From: JAAYYM01 sp964483155
GTDB taxonomy: Bacteria > Bacillota > Clostridia > Lachnospirales > Lachnospiraceae
DNA: 22,876 bases
Direction: 5' to 3'
Assembly (NCBI GenBank): GCA_964483155.1
Contig: CAZAAC010000039.1
Span: 1-22,876 of the forward strand
Shown here: piece after piece, positions 7,447 through 15,077 of the stretch
Layout of the letters: each line of letters opens with the position of its first letter
Position numbering within the stretch: position 1 is the first letter of the stretch
Notes under the pieces: model-generated
The model's database searches: none
The model's input: the letters and a program-made list of their open reading frames with translations, nothing else
Told to the model about the DNA's origin: nothing
Made by a program: the position numbers and the translations under genes

Positions 7447-8481
7447 TTAGGCAATTCCCATGAGCAGATTCATGACATACATTTCAAGGCCCTCAAAATC
7501 CCTGTTTTCGACACATGTCTTTTGAAATGCATAGTCAAATTTGTCGACCTTATCCTCAAGTGCTTTAAATATTTTTAGACTATTTTCAAGATGCTTGAAA
7601 CCATCTTCATCCGTAGTTGTTCGCATTGCTTTTACGTCAAGGCCAATATACTCTCCATGATCCCCATATCCGTTCTCTTTTAATACCTTAACCTGATTAA
7701 ACGCCTGGCGAAGATTTTCAACACCAAATGATTTATCCTGATCGTATTTTAAACCGTTCTGATCATTCAGATGAACTGTCATCAGTTTGCCCATTGCCAA
7801 TGCAAAACCGATTTCATGAGATGGATCTAGCCCAGCCAGAATCGCATGTGCACTTTCCAGATTACCGCCTACCCTGGAGGGATCAATTGTAGCGGCTGAA
7901 ATTGCCATTACATGTCCCATCGTTCCACAGATACTTCTATCGATTGGTTCATTTGGCTTTGGCTCTATACATACACGAATTTTAGAATCATATTCCAGCA
8001 TTTTGTTAATCGCCTCTATCAGCATTTTTGTTGCCCATACTGGAGATTTTGATTCTGCACACAATGTGCCTTCTCTTGCCAGCCAAAGAACAATCATATC
8101 TGTTCCCAGCTCATTTGCGATATCAATGGAACGATACGCCCTCCACATTGCATAATCACGATCCTCTTTGGAAGTACTCATAAAACCCCCATCAATCGTA
8201 TGCCCGTCCATCCAAAGACGTGGTGCAACAAATTCTGCAGCCAGATGATATTGATCCAGTGTCCTTTTTAGGGCTCGCGCTTTTTCCTTGATTTCATCTT
8301 CTGTGTAATCATTAATATTGGGAACAGCGTCATCATCATGAAACTGAATTGCCGAAAACCCCATCTTAGCGAATCTTTCAAGTTTTTCCTCGATGGGAAT
8401 ATCCTTTCTTGTTGCTGGTCCATATGCATCTGCTCCTGTATGTACATTCCACGGTCCCACTGTGAATTTGAATTTTGACAT
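7447..8481 (-). CDS. Xylose-isomerase-like TIM-barrel protein
   Basis: Protein of 344 residues related to class I xylose isomerases, metal-dependent aldose-ketose isomerases. Conserved elements in order are FHDDD (His48 and Asp51, equivalent to the catalytic His/Asp pair), WLAREG at about 133-138, EPKPNEP (Glu173, Lys175), NLESAH (Glu209, His212), KYDQD (Asp247, Asp249) and LDVKAMRT (Asp282, Lys284). The usual metal-ligand Asp in HIDLN is replaced by His237 (VHLND), and the protein is shorter than the approximately 385-residue enzymes, so the substrate may not be xylose. The ATG at 8481 follows AAGGAGGG; upstream frame to 8607 is promoter DNA. It is followed by a PfkB kinase and divergent from an AraC regulator. 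Confidence 0.82.
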   Translation of the reverse strand: MSKFKFTVGPWNVHTGADAYGPATRKDIPIEEKLERFAKMGFSAIQFHDDDAVPNINDYTEDEIKEKARALKRTLDQYHLAAEFVAPRLWMDGHTIDGGFMSTSKEDRDYAMWRAYRSIDIANELGTDMIVLWLAREGTLCAESKSPVWATKMLIEAINKMLEYDSKIRVCIEPKPNEPIDRSICGTMGHVMAISAATIDPSRVGGNLESAHAILAGLDPSHEIGFALAMGKLMTVHLNDQNGLKYDQDKSFGVENLRQAFNQVKVLKENGYGDHGEYIGLDVKAMRTTTDEDGFKHLENSLKIFKALEDKVDKFDYAFQKTCVENRDFEGLEMYVMNLLMGIA

Positions 8482-8593
8482 AATTGTGCCCTCCTTAAAT
8501 CCATTTCCTTTTTTTACATTTCTTATTTCTAACAATTTTACACGTACTATCAATTTATTTATATCACATACTATAAAAAATAAAATGACAATC

Positions 8594-8621
8594 TTGCGAA
8601 TTTGCATTTGTAATATTGCGA
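8594..8621. promoter_or_regulatory. Candidate AraC-type operator (direct repeat)
   Basis: The hexamer TTGCGA occurs at 8594-8599 and 8616-8621, 22 bp start to start, which is about two helical turns and the spacing expected of AraC-family half sites. It lies between the divergent araC-type and isomerase genes and overlaps the regulator's own promoter. Confidence 0.5.
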
Positions 8622-8636
8622 TAAAATGTTTATAAT
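8608..8636 (+). promoter_or_regulatory. Promoter of the AraC-type regulator
   Basis: TTGTAA (8608-8613) and a perfect TATAAT (8631-8636) are separated by 17 bp. The start codon is 39 bp further on, after AAAAAGGAG. The second TTGCGA repeat falls inside the spacer, so bound regulator would be expected to repress its own gene (inference). The opposite-strand promoter for the isomerase shows only a TAAAAT at about 8534-8539 with no good -35 box, as is common for activator-dependent promoters. Confidence 0.6.
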
Positions 8637-8674
8637 GATTTTAAGACTGCAAGCAAAAAGGAGACACCGTTATT

Positions 8675-9610
8675 ATGGAAACAAAAAAAGAATATGAAAT
8701 CATCCAGCATTCTACAATGAGCTGTCTTGAACTTTTTCTTGTAGAAATGACTTCTCGAAATCCGCATGGGCATGATGATCTTGAAATAGGACTTATCTTA
8801 GATGGTAATCTTGAATTAATACTAGAAAACGAAAGAATTCCTTTGAAAAAAAATGATATTTATATCATTAATCGCTATCAGTTACATTCTTTTACCAATA
8901 ATGGTCAAAAAAATTTAATTTTAGCTTTTCAGATTGGAACAGATTTATATAGAACGCTTAGCTATGATTTAACTAGAATGACTTTTAAAAAAACTACTCT
9001 TTGTAGCGGTGAAATTCATGACACTTTATACAAAAAACTTCTTTCCTGTGCCACACACTATTTATGTGAAGCTGCCCACTACGAATTAACCTGTGCCAGC
9101 CTTCTTCTTGATATTCTCGCCTACATTGTTTCTCATGTTCCTTATGATGTACAGAATGAAAAAGAACATGATATCATCCGCCATAATACTCTGCGGATTA
9201 ACCGGATTACAAATTATATCTCAAAACATTACACGGAGTCTGTCTCACTGGAAGCGATTGCCCAATTGGAAAACATTACTACCTGCCATGCTTCCCATTT
9301 TATGAAAAAAAACTTTGGTGTTTCTTTTCAGGAGTATATGAATAATATCCGTTTTGAACATGCTTTCAGACTAATCAATAACTCCCCTCTGAGTATTCTA
9401 GATGTTTGTATGGAAACTGGTTTTTCTAGTAGTCGCTATTTAAATCAAATGTTTTTAAAAAGAGTCGGCTGCACTGTAAAAGAATACCGCCGTCAGGGTA
9501 TGTCCTCCCCTTTGCTTAACATTGCACTTCCCACTGATAATATTCAGCATCGGTTATCAAATGAGGAAGCAAAGCAATTACTCATAGATTGCGTAATCTC
9601 TTTCCATTAG
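8675..9610 (+). CDS. AraC-family transcriptional regulator
   Basis: A 311-residue regulator with an N-terminal cupin-type ligand domain (about 20-100, histidines at 31, 33 and 71) and a C-terminal AraC double helix-turn-helix (about 173-272, including ISKHYTESVSLEAIAQ and ILDVCMETGFSSSRYLNQMF). The ATG at 8675 has AAAAAGGAG upstream. It is the only plus-strand gene supported in the window and is divergent from the isomerase-kinase pair, so it most likely activates that pair in response to a sugar (inference). Its 3' end overlaps the converging acetyltransferase-nuclease gene by 33 bp, and no terminator was seen between them. Confidence 0.9.
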   Translation: METKKEYEIIQHSTMSCLELFLVEMTSRNPHGHDDLEIGLILDGNLELILENERIPLKKNDIYIINRYQLHSFTNNGQKNLILAFQIGTDLYRTLSYDLTRMTFKKTTLCSGEIHDTLYKKLLSCATHYLCEAAHYELTCASLLLDILAYIVSHVPYDVQNEKEHDIIRHNTLRINRITNYISKHYTESVSLEAIAQLENITTCHASHFMKKNFGVSFQEYMNNIRFEHAFRLINNSPLSILDVCMETGFSSSRYLNQMFLKRVGCTVKEYRRQGMSSPLLNIALPTDNIQHRLSNEEAKQLLIDCVISFH

Positions 9611-10720
9611 TGCTTCATACATTTCAGACTTCAGAACTTCTTTCTCCATGGTATCCATTAATAATTTTCTTATCTTACTCTTGCTACGGCTACTATATCC
9701 CCTGATTTTATGCTGTTTCATAATAGCGATCAACTCACTTCTCCATAAAAAATGTAGTTGATTCCCTAGCCTGACCTTCGGACTAAGTATGGCCTCCCGC
9801 ACGCACGATATCACCACTTGTCCCTCTTTTTCTTCCACGCAGTAAATCCCCCAGAAGGACGGTACTATTTCCATCACTTTTGTAGCATACTTTTTTCCCG
9901 TCACAATATAATTATAATCACAAAATCTGCTGTATTCTTTCACCTGATGCTCTAATCTCTCCAGAGAGTCTCTGTCACTTTTGATTTCAAACCCTACAAT
10001 ACCACGCTTGGGTGCTATCATAACTGCATCCGCCCTGCATTTATGGCACAGCACGAATTCTTCCATGATACGCATTTTTTCACCAGTCATTTCAAATTGC
10101 TCAAAAAGAATCGGTCTGATTTCTTTATCCAAAAGCTTCGGATGTCTTCTTTTAACTGGCTCCAGCTCTTCCTGCGTGAACTCATCTGCCTCGCATGTAA
10201 TCCAGTATACCTCGACAGTTTTTCCATCCGTGTGTACAAATGTTTTTTCTAACTTCCCGCCACATTTGATGATTATCCTTCGCGATGCAGGATTATCACT
10301 GTAGCAGGCAATCATTACACGTTCCCTTCCAATCAAAACACAATAGGCTAATGCTTGCTCCAAAATCTGTGTACCATATCCTTTTCGGCGCTCCGAAGGT
10401 CGCACACCATACCCGATGTGCCCACCATACTCACGCAGAAAATCGTTTAAGGTATGTCTGATATCTACCATTCCAATCACTCTACGATCACTTCTTCTGA
10501 CTGCAAAAAAGGTGGAGCTGATTACCCAGTCAGGATTAACTGTTTCTTCGCTTGCATTGCACTGCACCTGCTCCAGCCATTCCTCATAGGAAGGTGCCTG
10601 ACCTAATGATGAACTTCCATGCACATGCATTTCTCCATTTGCAAAATGCTCTTCCCGATAATCAATTGTCTCGCGCGCAGAAATTTCGCTTGGTGTCACT
10701 AATACTATTTCGTCTTTCAT
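9578..10720 (-). CDS. GNAT acetyltransferase fused to PD-(D/E)XK-like domain
   Basis: A 380-residue two-domain protein. Residues 1-175 are a GNAT N-acetyltransferase, with the acetyl-CoA loop RRKGYGTQIL at 111-120 and the SDNPASRRIIIKCGG segment at 141-155 typical of the RimJ/RimL-like group. Residues 195-380 resemble the sce7726/MmcB-like restriction-endonuclease fold: Asp231 in RADAVMI and Glu245-Ile-Lys247 in GFEIKSDRDSL form a D...ExK motif, followed by a conserved RLEHQVKEYSRF. Substrates of both domains are unknown. The ATG at 10720 follows AAAGGAAC. It begins 26 nt after modC on the same strand, so the two are probably co-transcribed. The fusion is unusual, but both halves keep their key residues. 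Confidence 0.75.
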   Translation of the reverse strand: MKDEIVLVTPSEISARETIDYREEHFANGEMHVHGSSSLGQAPSYEEWLEQVQCNASEETVNPDWVISSTFFAVRRSDRRVIGMVDIRHTLNDFLREYGGHIGYGVRPSERRKGYGTQILEQALAYCVLIGRERVMIACYSDNPASRRIIIKCGGKLEKTFVHTDGKTVEVYWITCEADEFTQEELEPVKRRHPKLLDKEIRPILFEQFEMTGEKMRIMEEFVLCHKCRADAVMIAPKRGIVGFEIKSDRDSLERLEHQVKEYSRFCDYNYIVTGKKYATKVMEIVPSFWGIYCVEEKEGQVVISCVREAILSPKVRLGNQLHFLWRSELIAIMKQHKIRGYSSRSKSKIRKLLMDTMEKEVLKSEMYEALMERDYAIYE

Positions 10721-10746
10721 GCCTGTTCCTTTTTATTATTGCCATT

Positions 10747-11820
10747 CTATGCATGAAGCAATAAAATACCTTCCTGCTTAATATATAGCTCCTTTATTTC
10801 TTCTATTTTCTCCCTTTCATTTATCAATTCCTTACTGACTTTCCAATACAGCTTTCCTTCCTTGACAGTTGCTCCCTTTTTTACAAATACTACATTCCAT
10901 TCAAAAGGTGCTTCTGAAATCTCAAGGATTTCTATTTCCAGCTTATTTACATTTGCCTCTTCTATGATTTTTCTCTTATGTATAAAATCATGTGCCCTGA
11001 TTCCTATATATGCAGTTTCAGAAGCTAGGGGTTCCCTGTTTTCATTCAGATGCAGTGTCATATTCCATGCTGGTGCCTTAACCTCATAAGCAGATAGGCG
11101 CTCAGCTTTCGTAATATTTTTACATCCCGTAAGTCTGGCCGTCATCTCACTTTCAGGATCTTTAAACAGCACTTTGGTTTCACCGTGTGCAATCCCTCTT
11201 CCGCCGTCTATAACATAAAGTGTGTCGCTTAGTTTATAAACCTCATCCCTATCATGTGTTACCATAACAGACGTTCCACCAAATTCCTTTAGTATCTGCT
11301 GCAATTCCATCTGCAATTCCTCTCTCAGATAGTAGTCAAGCGCAGAAAAAGGTTCATCGAGTAAAATAGCATCCGGTCTTCCAATCAACATTCTTGCCAA
11401 TGCCACTCTCTGTTGCTCACCTCCAGAAAGGTATGCTGGATATTTCTTTTCCAGTCCCATCAGACTGCATTTATTTATGATGGCCTCAATAGCCTGTTGA
11501 TCTATCTTTTTAGCTCCAAACCCCGCCGCAATATTTTCCTGCACTGTCATATTCGGAAATAAGGCATAGTTCTGGAATAAATAACCTACTCGCCTGTCCT
11601 GTGGTTTCAGATTAATTCCTGCATCGGAATCATATAAAACCTTCCCATCAAGACTTATATATCCTTCATCTGGATTTTCAATGCCTGCAATACACTTTAA
11701 GGCCATACTTTTACCAGAGCCTGACGCACCTAATATACCCATGCACCCACGCTTAGCTTCAAAAGAAATATCCATTTTATATTGATCAAGTTTTTTCCTG
11801 ATTTGGACCTTTAACGACAT
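10747..11820 (-). CDS. modC: Molybdate ABC transporter ATP-binding protein ModC
   Basis: ATPase subunit (357 residues) expected to drive ModB-mediated uptake of molybdate at the inner face of the membrane. Visible motifs are Walker A GASGSGKS (31-38), Q-loop LFQNYALFPN (81-90), signature LSGGEQQR (131-138), Walker B ILLDEP (152-157) and switch His189. A C-terminal extension of about 120 residues has the size and place of the TOBE/MOP-like regulatory domain, although its sequence is divergent. The ATG at 11820 follows GAGAGG. It is separated from modB by a 2.2-kb membrane-protein gene, a small ORF and a terminator; a TATACT about 40 bp upstream of the start codon may give it its own promoter. 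Another anion, such as tungstate or sulfate, cannot be excluded. Confidence 0.8.
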   Translation of the reverse strand: MSLKVQIRKKLDQYKMDISFEAKRGCMGILGASGSGKSMALKCIAGIENPDEGYISLDGKVLYDSDAGINLKPQDRRVGYLFQNYALFPNMTVQENIAAGFGAKKIDQQAIEAIINKCSLMGLEKKYPAYLSGGEQQRVALARMLIGRPDAILLDEPFSALDYYLREELQMELQQILKEFGGTSVMVTHDRDEVYKLSDTLYVIDGGRGIAHGETKVLFKDPESEMTARLTGCKNITKAERLSAYEVKAPAWNMTLHLNENREPLASETAYIGIRAHDFIHKRKIIEEANVNKLEIEILEISEAPFEWNVVFVKKGATVKEGKLYWKVSKELINEREKIEEIKELYIKQEGILLLHA

Positions 11821-11873
11821 TGAAAGCCTCTCATTTGATTAAAATTTATTATTTCAGTATACCACAAAAGCAT

Positions 11874-11905
11874 AAAAAACCGATACTATTTCGTATCGGT
11901 TTTTT
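11874..11905. terminator. Bidirectional terminator upstream of modC
   Basis: A perfect 13-bp stem (AAAAAACCGATAC with GTATCGGTTTTTT) closes a 6-nt loop, giving U-runs in both directions. It separates modC from the small ORF and the upstream operon, and the stop codon of the small ORF (11886-11888) lies within it. Confidence 0.9.
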
Positions 11906-12011
11906 CACTTTCTTGTCTGCTCTGCCCTGTCAGCTTTAGTGCAGCAATCTTATTTTTGATTTCTTTAATCTCCCGCAATGCTTCCTGCATGTAAATAACA
12001 TTTTTACTCAT
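11886..12011 (-). CDS. Small 41-residue charged helical protein
   Basis: An unrecognised short gene. The ATG at 12011 has GAGGT 9 bases upstream, and a promoter (TTTACT, 16 bp, TATAAT) ends about 55 bp before it. The product reads MSKNVIYMQEALREIKEIKN for its first 20 residues, then KIAALKLTGQ and a polar tail ending in TDTK; residues 7-27 have an alternating hydrophobic/charged pattern typical of a single amphipathic or coiled-coil helix. The coding frame runs into the terminator hairpin and its TAG lies at the last base pair and loop of the stem. A promoter, ribosome site and terminator of its own argue for a real small gene; function is unknown. Confidence 0.6.
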   Translation of the reverse strand: MSKNVIYMQEALREIKEIKNKIAALKLTGQSRQESEKTDTK

Positions 12012-12066
12012 TTACATTACCTCTTCCAAAATTCCCTCATCAGATAACGCATTCGTATCTACTAAT

Positions 12067-12094
12067 ATTATAGCATTTTTCCCTAAAAAGTAAA
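12067..12094 (-). promoter_or_regulatory. Promoter of the 41-residue small ORF
   Basis: On the minus strand TTTACT (12089-12094) and TATAAT (12067-12072) are 16 bp apart. It lies directly after the stop codon of the membrane-protein gene and 55 bp before the small ORF. It could also supply some modC transcript if the intervening terminator is leaky. Confidence 0.6.
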
Positions 12095-12112
12095 GAAAAA
12101 TGTAATAATTTT

Positions 12113-14326
12113 CTAAATTTGTGGTTTGCTTTTTCTCTTCCACAACATATTGTACTTGTTACCAAATATTAGAAAGATACCACTTATTAAAAACGAAATG
12201 AGAGAAATAATAGTAGTAATCTGCAGAATTTTTGGAACATTGTAATATATCACTACACCAGCACTTGTAGCCGCCGGCAAATATACACGCACCCTATTCT
12301 CATCTCCTTTTATCACGCGAAGGGCGGTTCCATAAGCCATCGTTGCTTCATATCCTTCATAATAAAATAATGGCGGTTCAAAAAAGGCTTCTTTTTCATT
12401 GCTTGTATAAGCAAACCATACTCTGGTTCCTTGTTTGAGATAGGCATCCAACATAACCTTTTGATCATCCGATACCCTTGGCCATGCATTTACATAATAC
12501 TCTGGTTCTGTATTGGCTGGCAGATAATCATCCTGATTTTTAGAATTTATATTTCCGGTAATCGGACTTGAAAATTGTGTTACCGCCATACTCATTTGAT
12601 AAAATGAAAATACCAGATTTATACAACAAAGCGAGGCATATATAGCAAGCATAATTTTCTGACAATCAAAACAATGATAACTTACCATACTGATACCAAT
12701 GACTATAGCGAGCATAGGGCCCAGCAGACTATAAAACCTAACCGCATACTGTATAAAATCGGTTCCTTTCCGTATCATATCATTTTTCAATAATACTTTC
12801 CACGGGAATAAATCTGTTGTCGAAATAAATAAGATAAATGCAATGAGTGCAATCACACCTATAAATAGAAACATACGGTCTCTTTCCCTGCTTTTCATAA
12901 TAAAAGCTATGATGACTAAAACGAAGCATATACAAACTGTCATGGCATTAGGATTTGTCAAAATCTCCGAAACTGGAATTGTCGTATCGAGAAAATCATT
13001 AATAATCAACTCCTGCAGATTCAATTTCATACAAAAACCAAACAAAAATGCAGAAACAATACCTAAAGATAATATCATTACAAGTCCTGCTACTTTCAAC
13101 AATGAAAATAATCGTTGCCATACCAGCAATCTTTTCACAAAAACAAGACAAATCGCAAAAACTAATATCATTACAAATATAGTCGTTAACACATGTGAAG
13201 CAATCATCGCCACAATACCGATACTGAGTAGATACCACTTCTTGCCTTCTTTATATATAATATCATACAAGCCCGCCAAAATAAGGGGAACAAATATCAT
13301 TGCAATTCCCATACCCAAAGCCTGTCCAGCATGATTCATAACACCCAATCGGAAATAGTCAAAGCAGTAAATAATAGCTGCTATCGTTGCTGCTTTCTTT
13401 GAATCTGCTATATATTTTACAGAGAAGTACATAATCAACACTGCTAATAGATTTGTTAGTAGCATAAAAGTTTTATACACACCAACAAGTGAAATATTTA
13501 ACAGGCGAAGAAAAGCCAGAAAATAAAGAGATGCACTAGGATAAAGTGTACTTATTTGCCCGTATTCGTTATTAAAATTTGGATAAATGACAACAGGAAA
13601 CTGCTTTTCTAAAATTCCTTCTTTGATACCTTCAACACGAAGTAAATGTACACGCATATCACAAGTAAGACGTAAGCCAGGTTCGAAGTATGGCAAGCTT
13701 ACGATTATAATAGAAATACCTAATAGAGCCCCTATGATAATCTGCTCTTTTCTAATACTTATTTTCTTTCGATTCCTATAAAGAAATACCAACGCGAGGT
13801 TCAACAGCCAAAGCAATACCAGATAGTAAGCCGCATCTGTATAGAGCATTTTATCGCTGTGCCATGCAACACGACGAATTTCATAATCTCCGCCATTATT
13901 ATAATCAAATTTCACTCTGCAACTTGTTGTTGCAGCCTTTAGTTCCACAGGAATCTCTATTTTATTCTGCCTAGCTGGAAGTTCTGTTTCAAATGTAGTT
14001 GCATTACTTGCCTGTACTAATATATTTTTGGGATATGTCGTTTCATATTCTATCTCTAGTGTATAATTTCCTTTATTTAACGTAACAACTGGTGATTCGA
14101 CAAACCTTCCGTTAAAGTCGGAGGCTTCGTTGATTCTGATTACCTGATCTACAAATACTGCTCCACTTTCCTCATAAATAGAGAATTCACTGAGCTCATA
14201 TTCATAATGCCTGGCATCTCCCATTTTATAAAATAGAAAAGTAGAAAAGGTCAACACAAAAAAAGCATAAATAAGCCATATTATAATTGCTTTATTTAAT
14301 ATTATCCCGCCTTTTATACTTTTCAT
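12113..14326 (-). CDS. Large GT-C-like membrane protein (PTPS-related/YfhO type)
   Basis: A 737-residue polytopic membrane protein. A first membrane helix (about 12-33) is followed by a 130-residue extracytoplasmic, beta-rich domain (about 35-160), then about a dozen helices from 164 to 577, a second outside domain (about 580-700) and a last helix near 705-725. The segment after the third helix (CDMRVHLLRVEGIKEGI, then FPVVIYPNFN and STLYPSASLY) matches the signature of the 6-pyruvoyl-tetrahydropterin-synthase-related membrane family, which resembles lipid-linked-sugar glycosyltransferases of the GT-C fold. Function is unproven; cell-envelope glycosylation is a guess. The ATG at 14326 has GAGGAG upstream and lies 35 bp inside the 3' end of modB, so translation is probably coupled. 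Confidence 0.72.
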   Translation of the reverse strand: MKSIKGGIILNKAIIIWLIYAFFVLTFSTFLFYKMGDARHYEYELSEFSIYEESGAVFVDQVIRINEASDFNGRFVESPVVTLNKGNYTLEIEYETTYPKNILVQASNATTFETELPARQNKIEIPVELKAATTSCRVKFDYNNGGDYEIRRVAWHSDKMLYTDAAYYLVLLWLLNLALVFLYRNRKKISIRKEQIIIGALLGISIIIVSLPYFEPGLRLTCDMRVHLLRVEGIKEGILEKQFPVVIYPNFNNEYGQISTLYPSASLYFLAFLRLLNISLVGVYKTFMLLTNLLAVLIMYFSVKYIADSKKAATIAAIIYCFDYFRLGVMNHAGQALGMGIAMIFVPLILAGLYDIIYKEGKKWYLLSIGIVAMIASHVLTTIFVMILVFAICLVFVKRLLVWQRLFSLLKVAGLVMILSLGIVSAFLFGFCMKLNLQELIINDFLDTTIPVSEILTNPNAMTVCICFVLVIIAFIMKSRERDRMFLFIGVIALIAFILFISTTDLFPWKVLLKNDMIRKGTDFIQYAVRFYSLLGPMLAIVIGISMVSYHCFDCQKIMLAIYASLCCINLVFSFYQMSMAVTQFSSPITGNINSKNQDDYLPANTEPEYYVNAWPRVSDDQKVMLDAYLKQGTRVWFAYTSNEKEAFFEPPLFYYEGYEATMAYGTALRVIKGDENRVRVYLPAATSAGVVIYYNVPKILQITTIISLISFLISGIFLIFGNKYNMLWKRKSKPQI

Positions 14327-15005
14327 TATGCATTCTCCTCTTTAATGTTCTCCCTTTTACTATAATGTAATTCATTAATGTCACAATAATAAACGAAATA
14401 ATTACTAAAATTAATACATATTGAAATGCAAGCTCCATATCTCCGCCTGCAACAGCTGAATATACGGCAAGCGGTAATGTTCTTGTCTTACCTGCAATAT
14501 TTCCCGCAATCATAGTAGTGGCACCAAATTCTCCAAGTCCTCTGGCAAATGCGAGAACGCCACCTGACAGTACGCCGGGCCAAGCATTTGGCAGTATTAC
14601 TTTTCTAAAAACAGCCCATTCTGACATACCTAGCGTACGACCCGCATATAATAAGTTTACATCTACCTGTTCAAAGGCGCCTCTTGCAGAACGATACATC
14701 AGTGGAAACGAAATGACCACAGCTGCCAGCACTGTCGCACCCCATGAAAAAGGAACCTTTACTCCAAAAAACTCTACCAGAAAGCTCCCAACAGGTCTTT
14801 TTACACCAAAGATATATAACAGAAAAAAACCTGCAACTGTAGGCGGAAGCACAAGTGGCATTGTTATGATTCCGTCCCATATCATCTTAATTCTTTGATT
14901 TTTCATGAAAGCTACTGCCCTGGCAGCTGCGACTCCAAGAAAAAACGTAATAACAATTGAGAAACATGCTGTCCTTAAGGATATCATAATCGGTGCCAAT
15001 TCCAT
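14292..15005 (-). CDS. modB: Molybdate ABC transporter permease ModB
   Basis: Membrane permease of 237 residues, normal for ModB, with about five to six helices. The cytoplasmic EAA loop (about 112-145, AGRTLGMSEWAVFRKVILPN) contacts the ATPase. The segment ARGLGEFGATTMIAGN at 154-169 is characteristic of the ModB/CysT group. The ATG at 15005 follows AAAGGAG. It sits 72 nt after the XdhC-like gene in a cluster of molybdenum-enzyme accessory genes, which supports molybdate as the substrate. No periplasmic-binding lipoprotein (modA) is in the window, and modC is displaced about 2.5 kb downstream beyond a terminator. Tungstate remains possible. Confidence 0.85.
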   Translation of the reverse strand: MELAPIMISLRTACFSIVITFFLGVAAARAVAFMKNQRIKMIWDGIITMPLVLPPTVAGFFLLYIFGVKRPVGSFLVEFFGVKVPFSWGATVLAAVVISFPLMYRSARGAFEQVDVNLLYAGRTLGMSEWAVFRKVILPNAWPGVLSGGVLAFARGLGEFGATTMIAGNIAGKTRTLPLAVYSAVAGGDMELAFQYVLILVIISFIIVTLMNYIIVKGRTLKRRMHNEKYKRRDNIK

Positions 15006-15077
15006 ACCGCGAACTCCTTTTTCATTTTATTATCTATTTATTTTCTGTCTTCTTTCTGCCTTTTTCATAATTAACTA

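Noticed and set aside
8482..8607. Extension of the isomerase-like protein by 42 residues
   Set aside because: The region is the divergent promoter and operator; AAGGAGGG precedes the ATG at 8481.
12843..13334. Plus-strand open frame of 163 codons
   Set aside because: It lies opposite the membrane-protein gene, has no ribosome site and its translation is low-complexity; it is a shadow frame.
14518..14898. Plus-strand open frame of 126 codons
   Set aside because: Antisense to modB; composition mirrors the real gene on the other strand.
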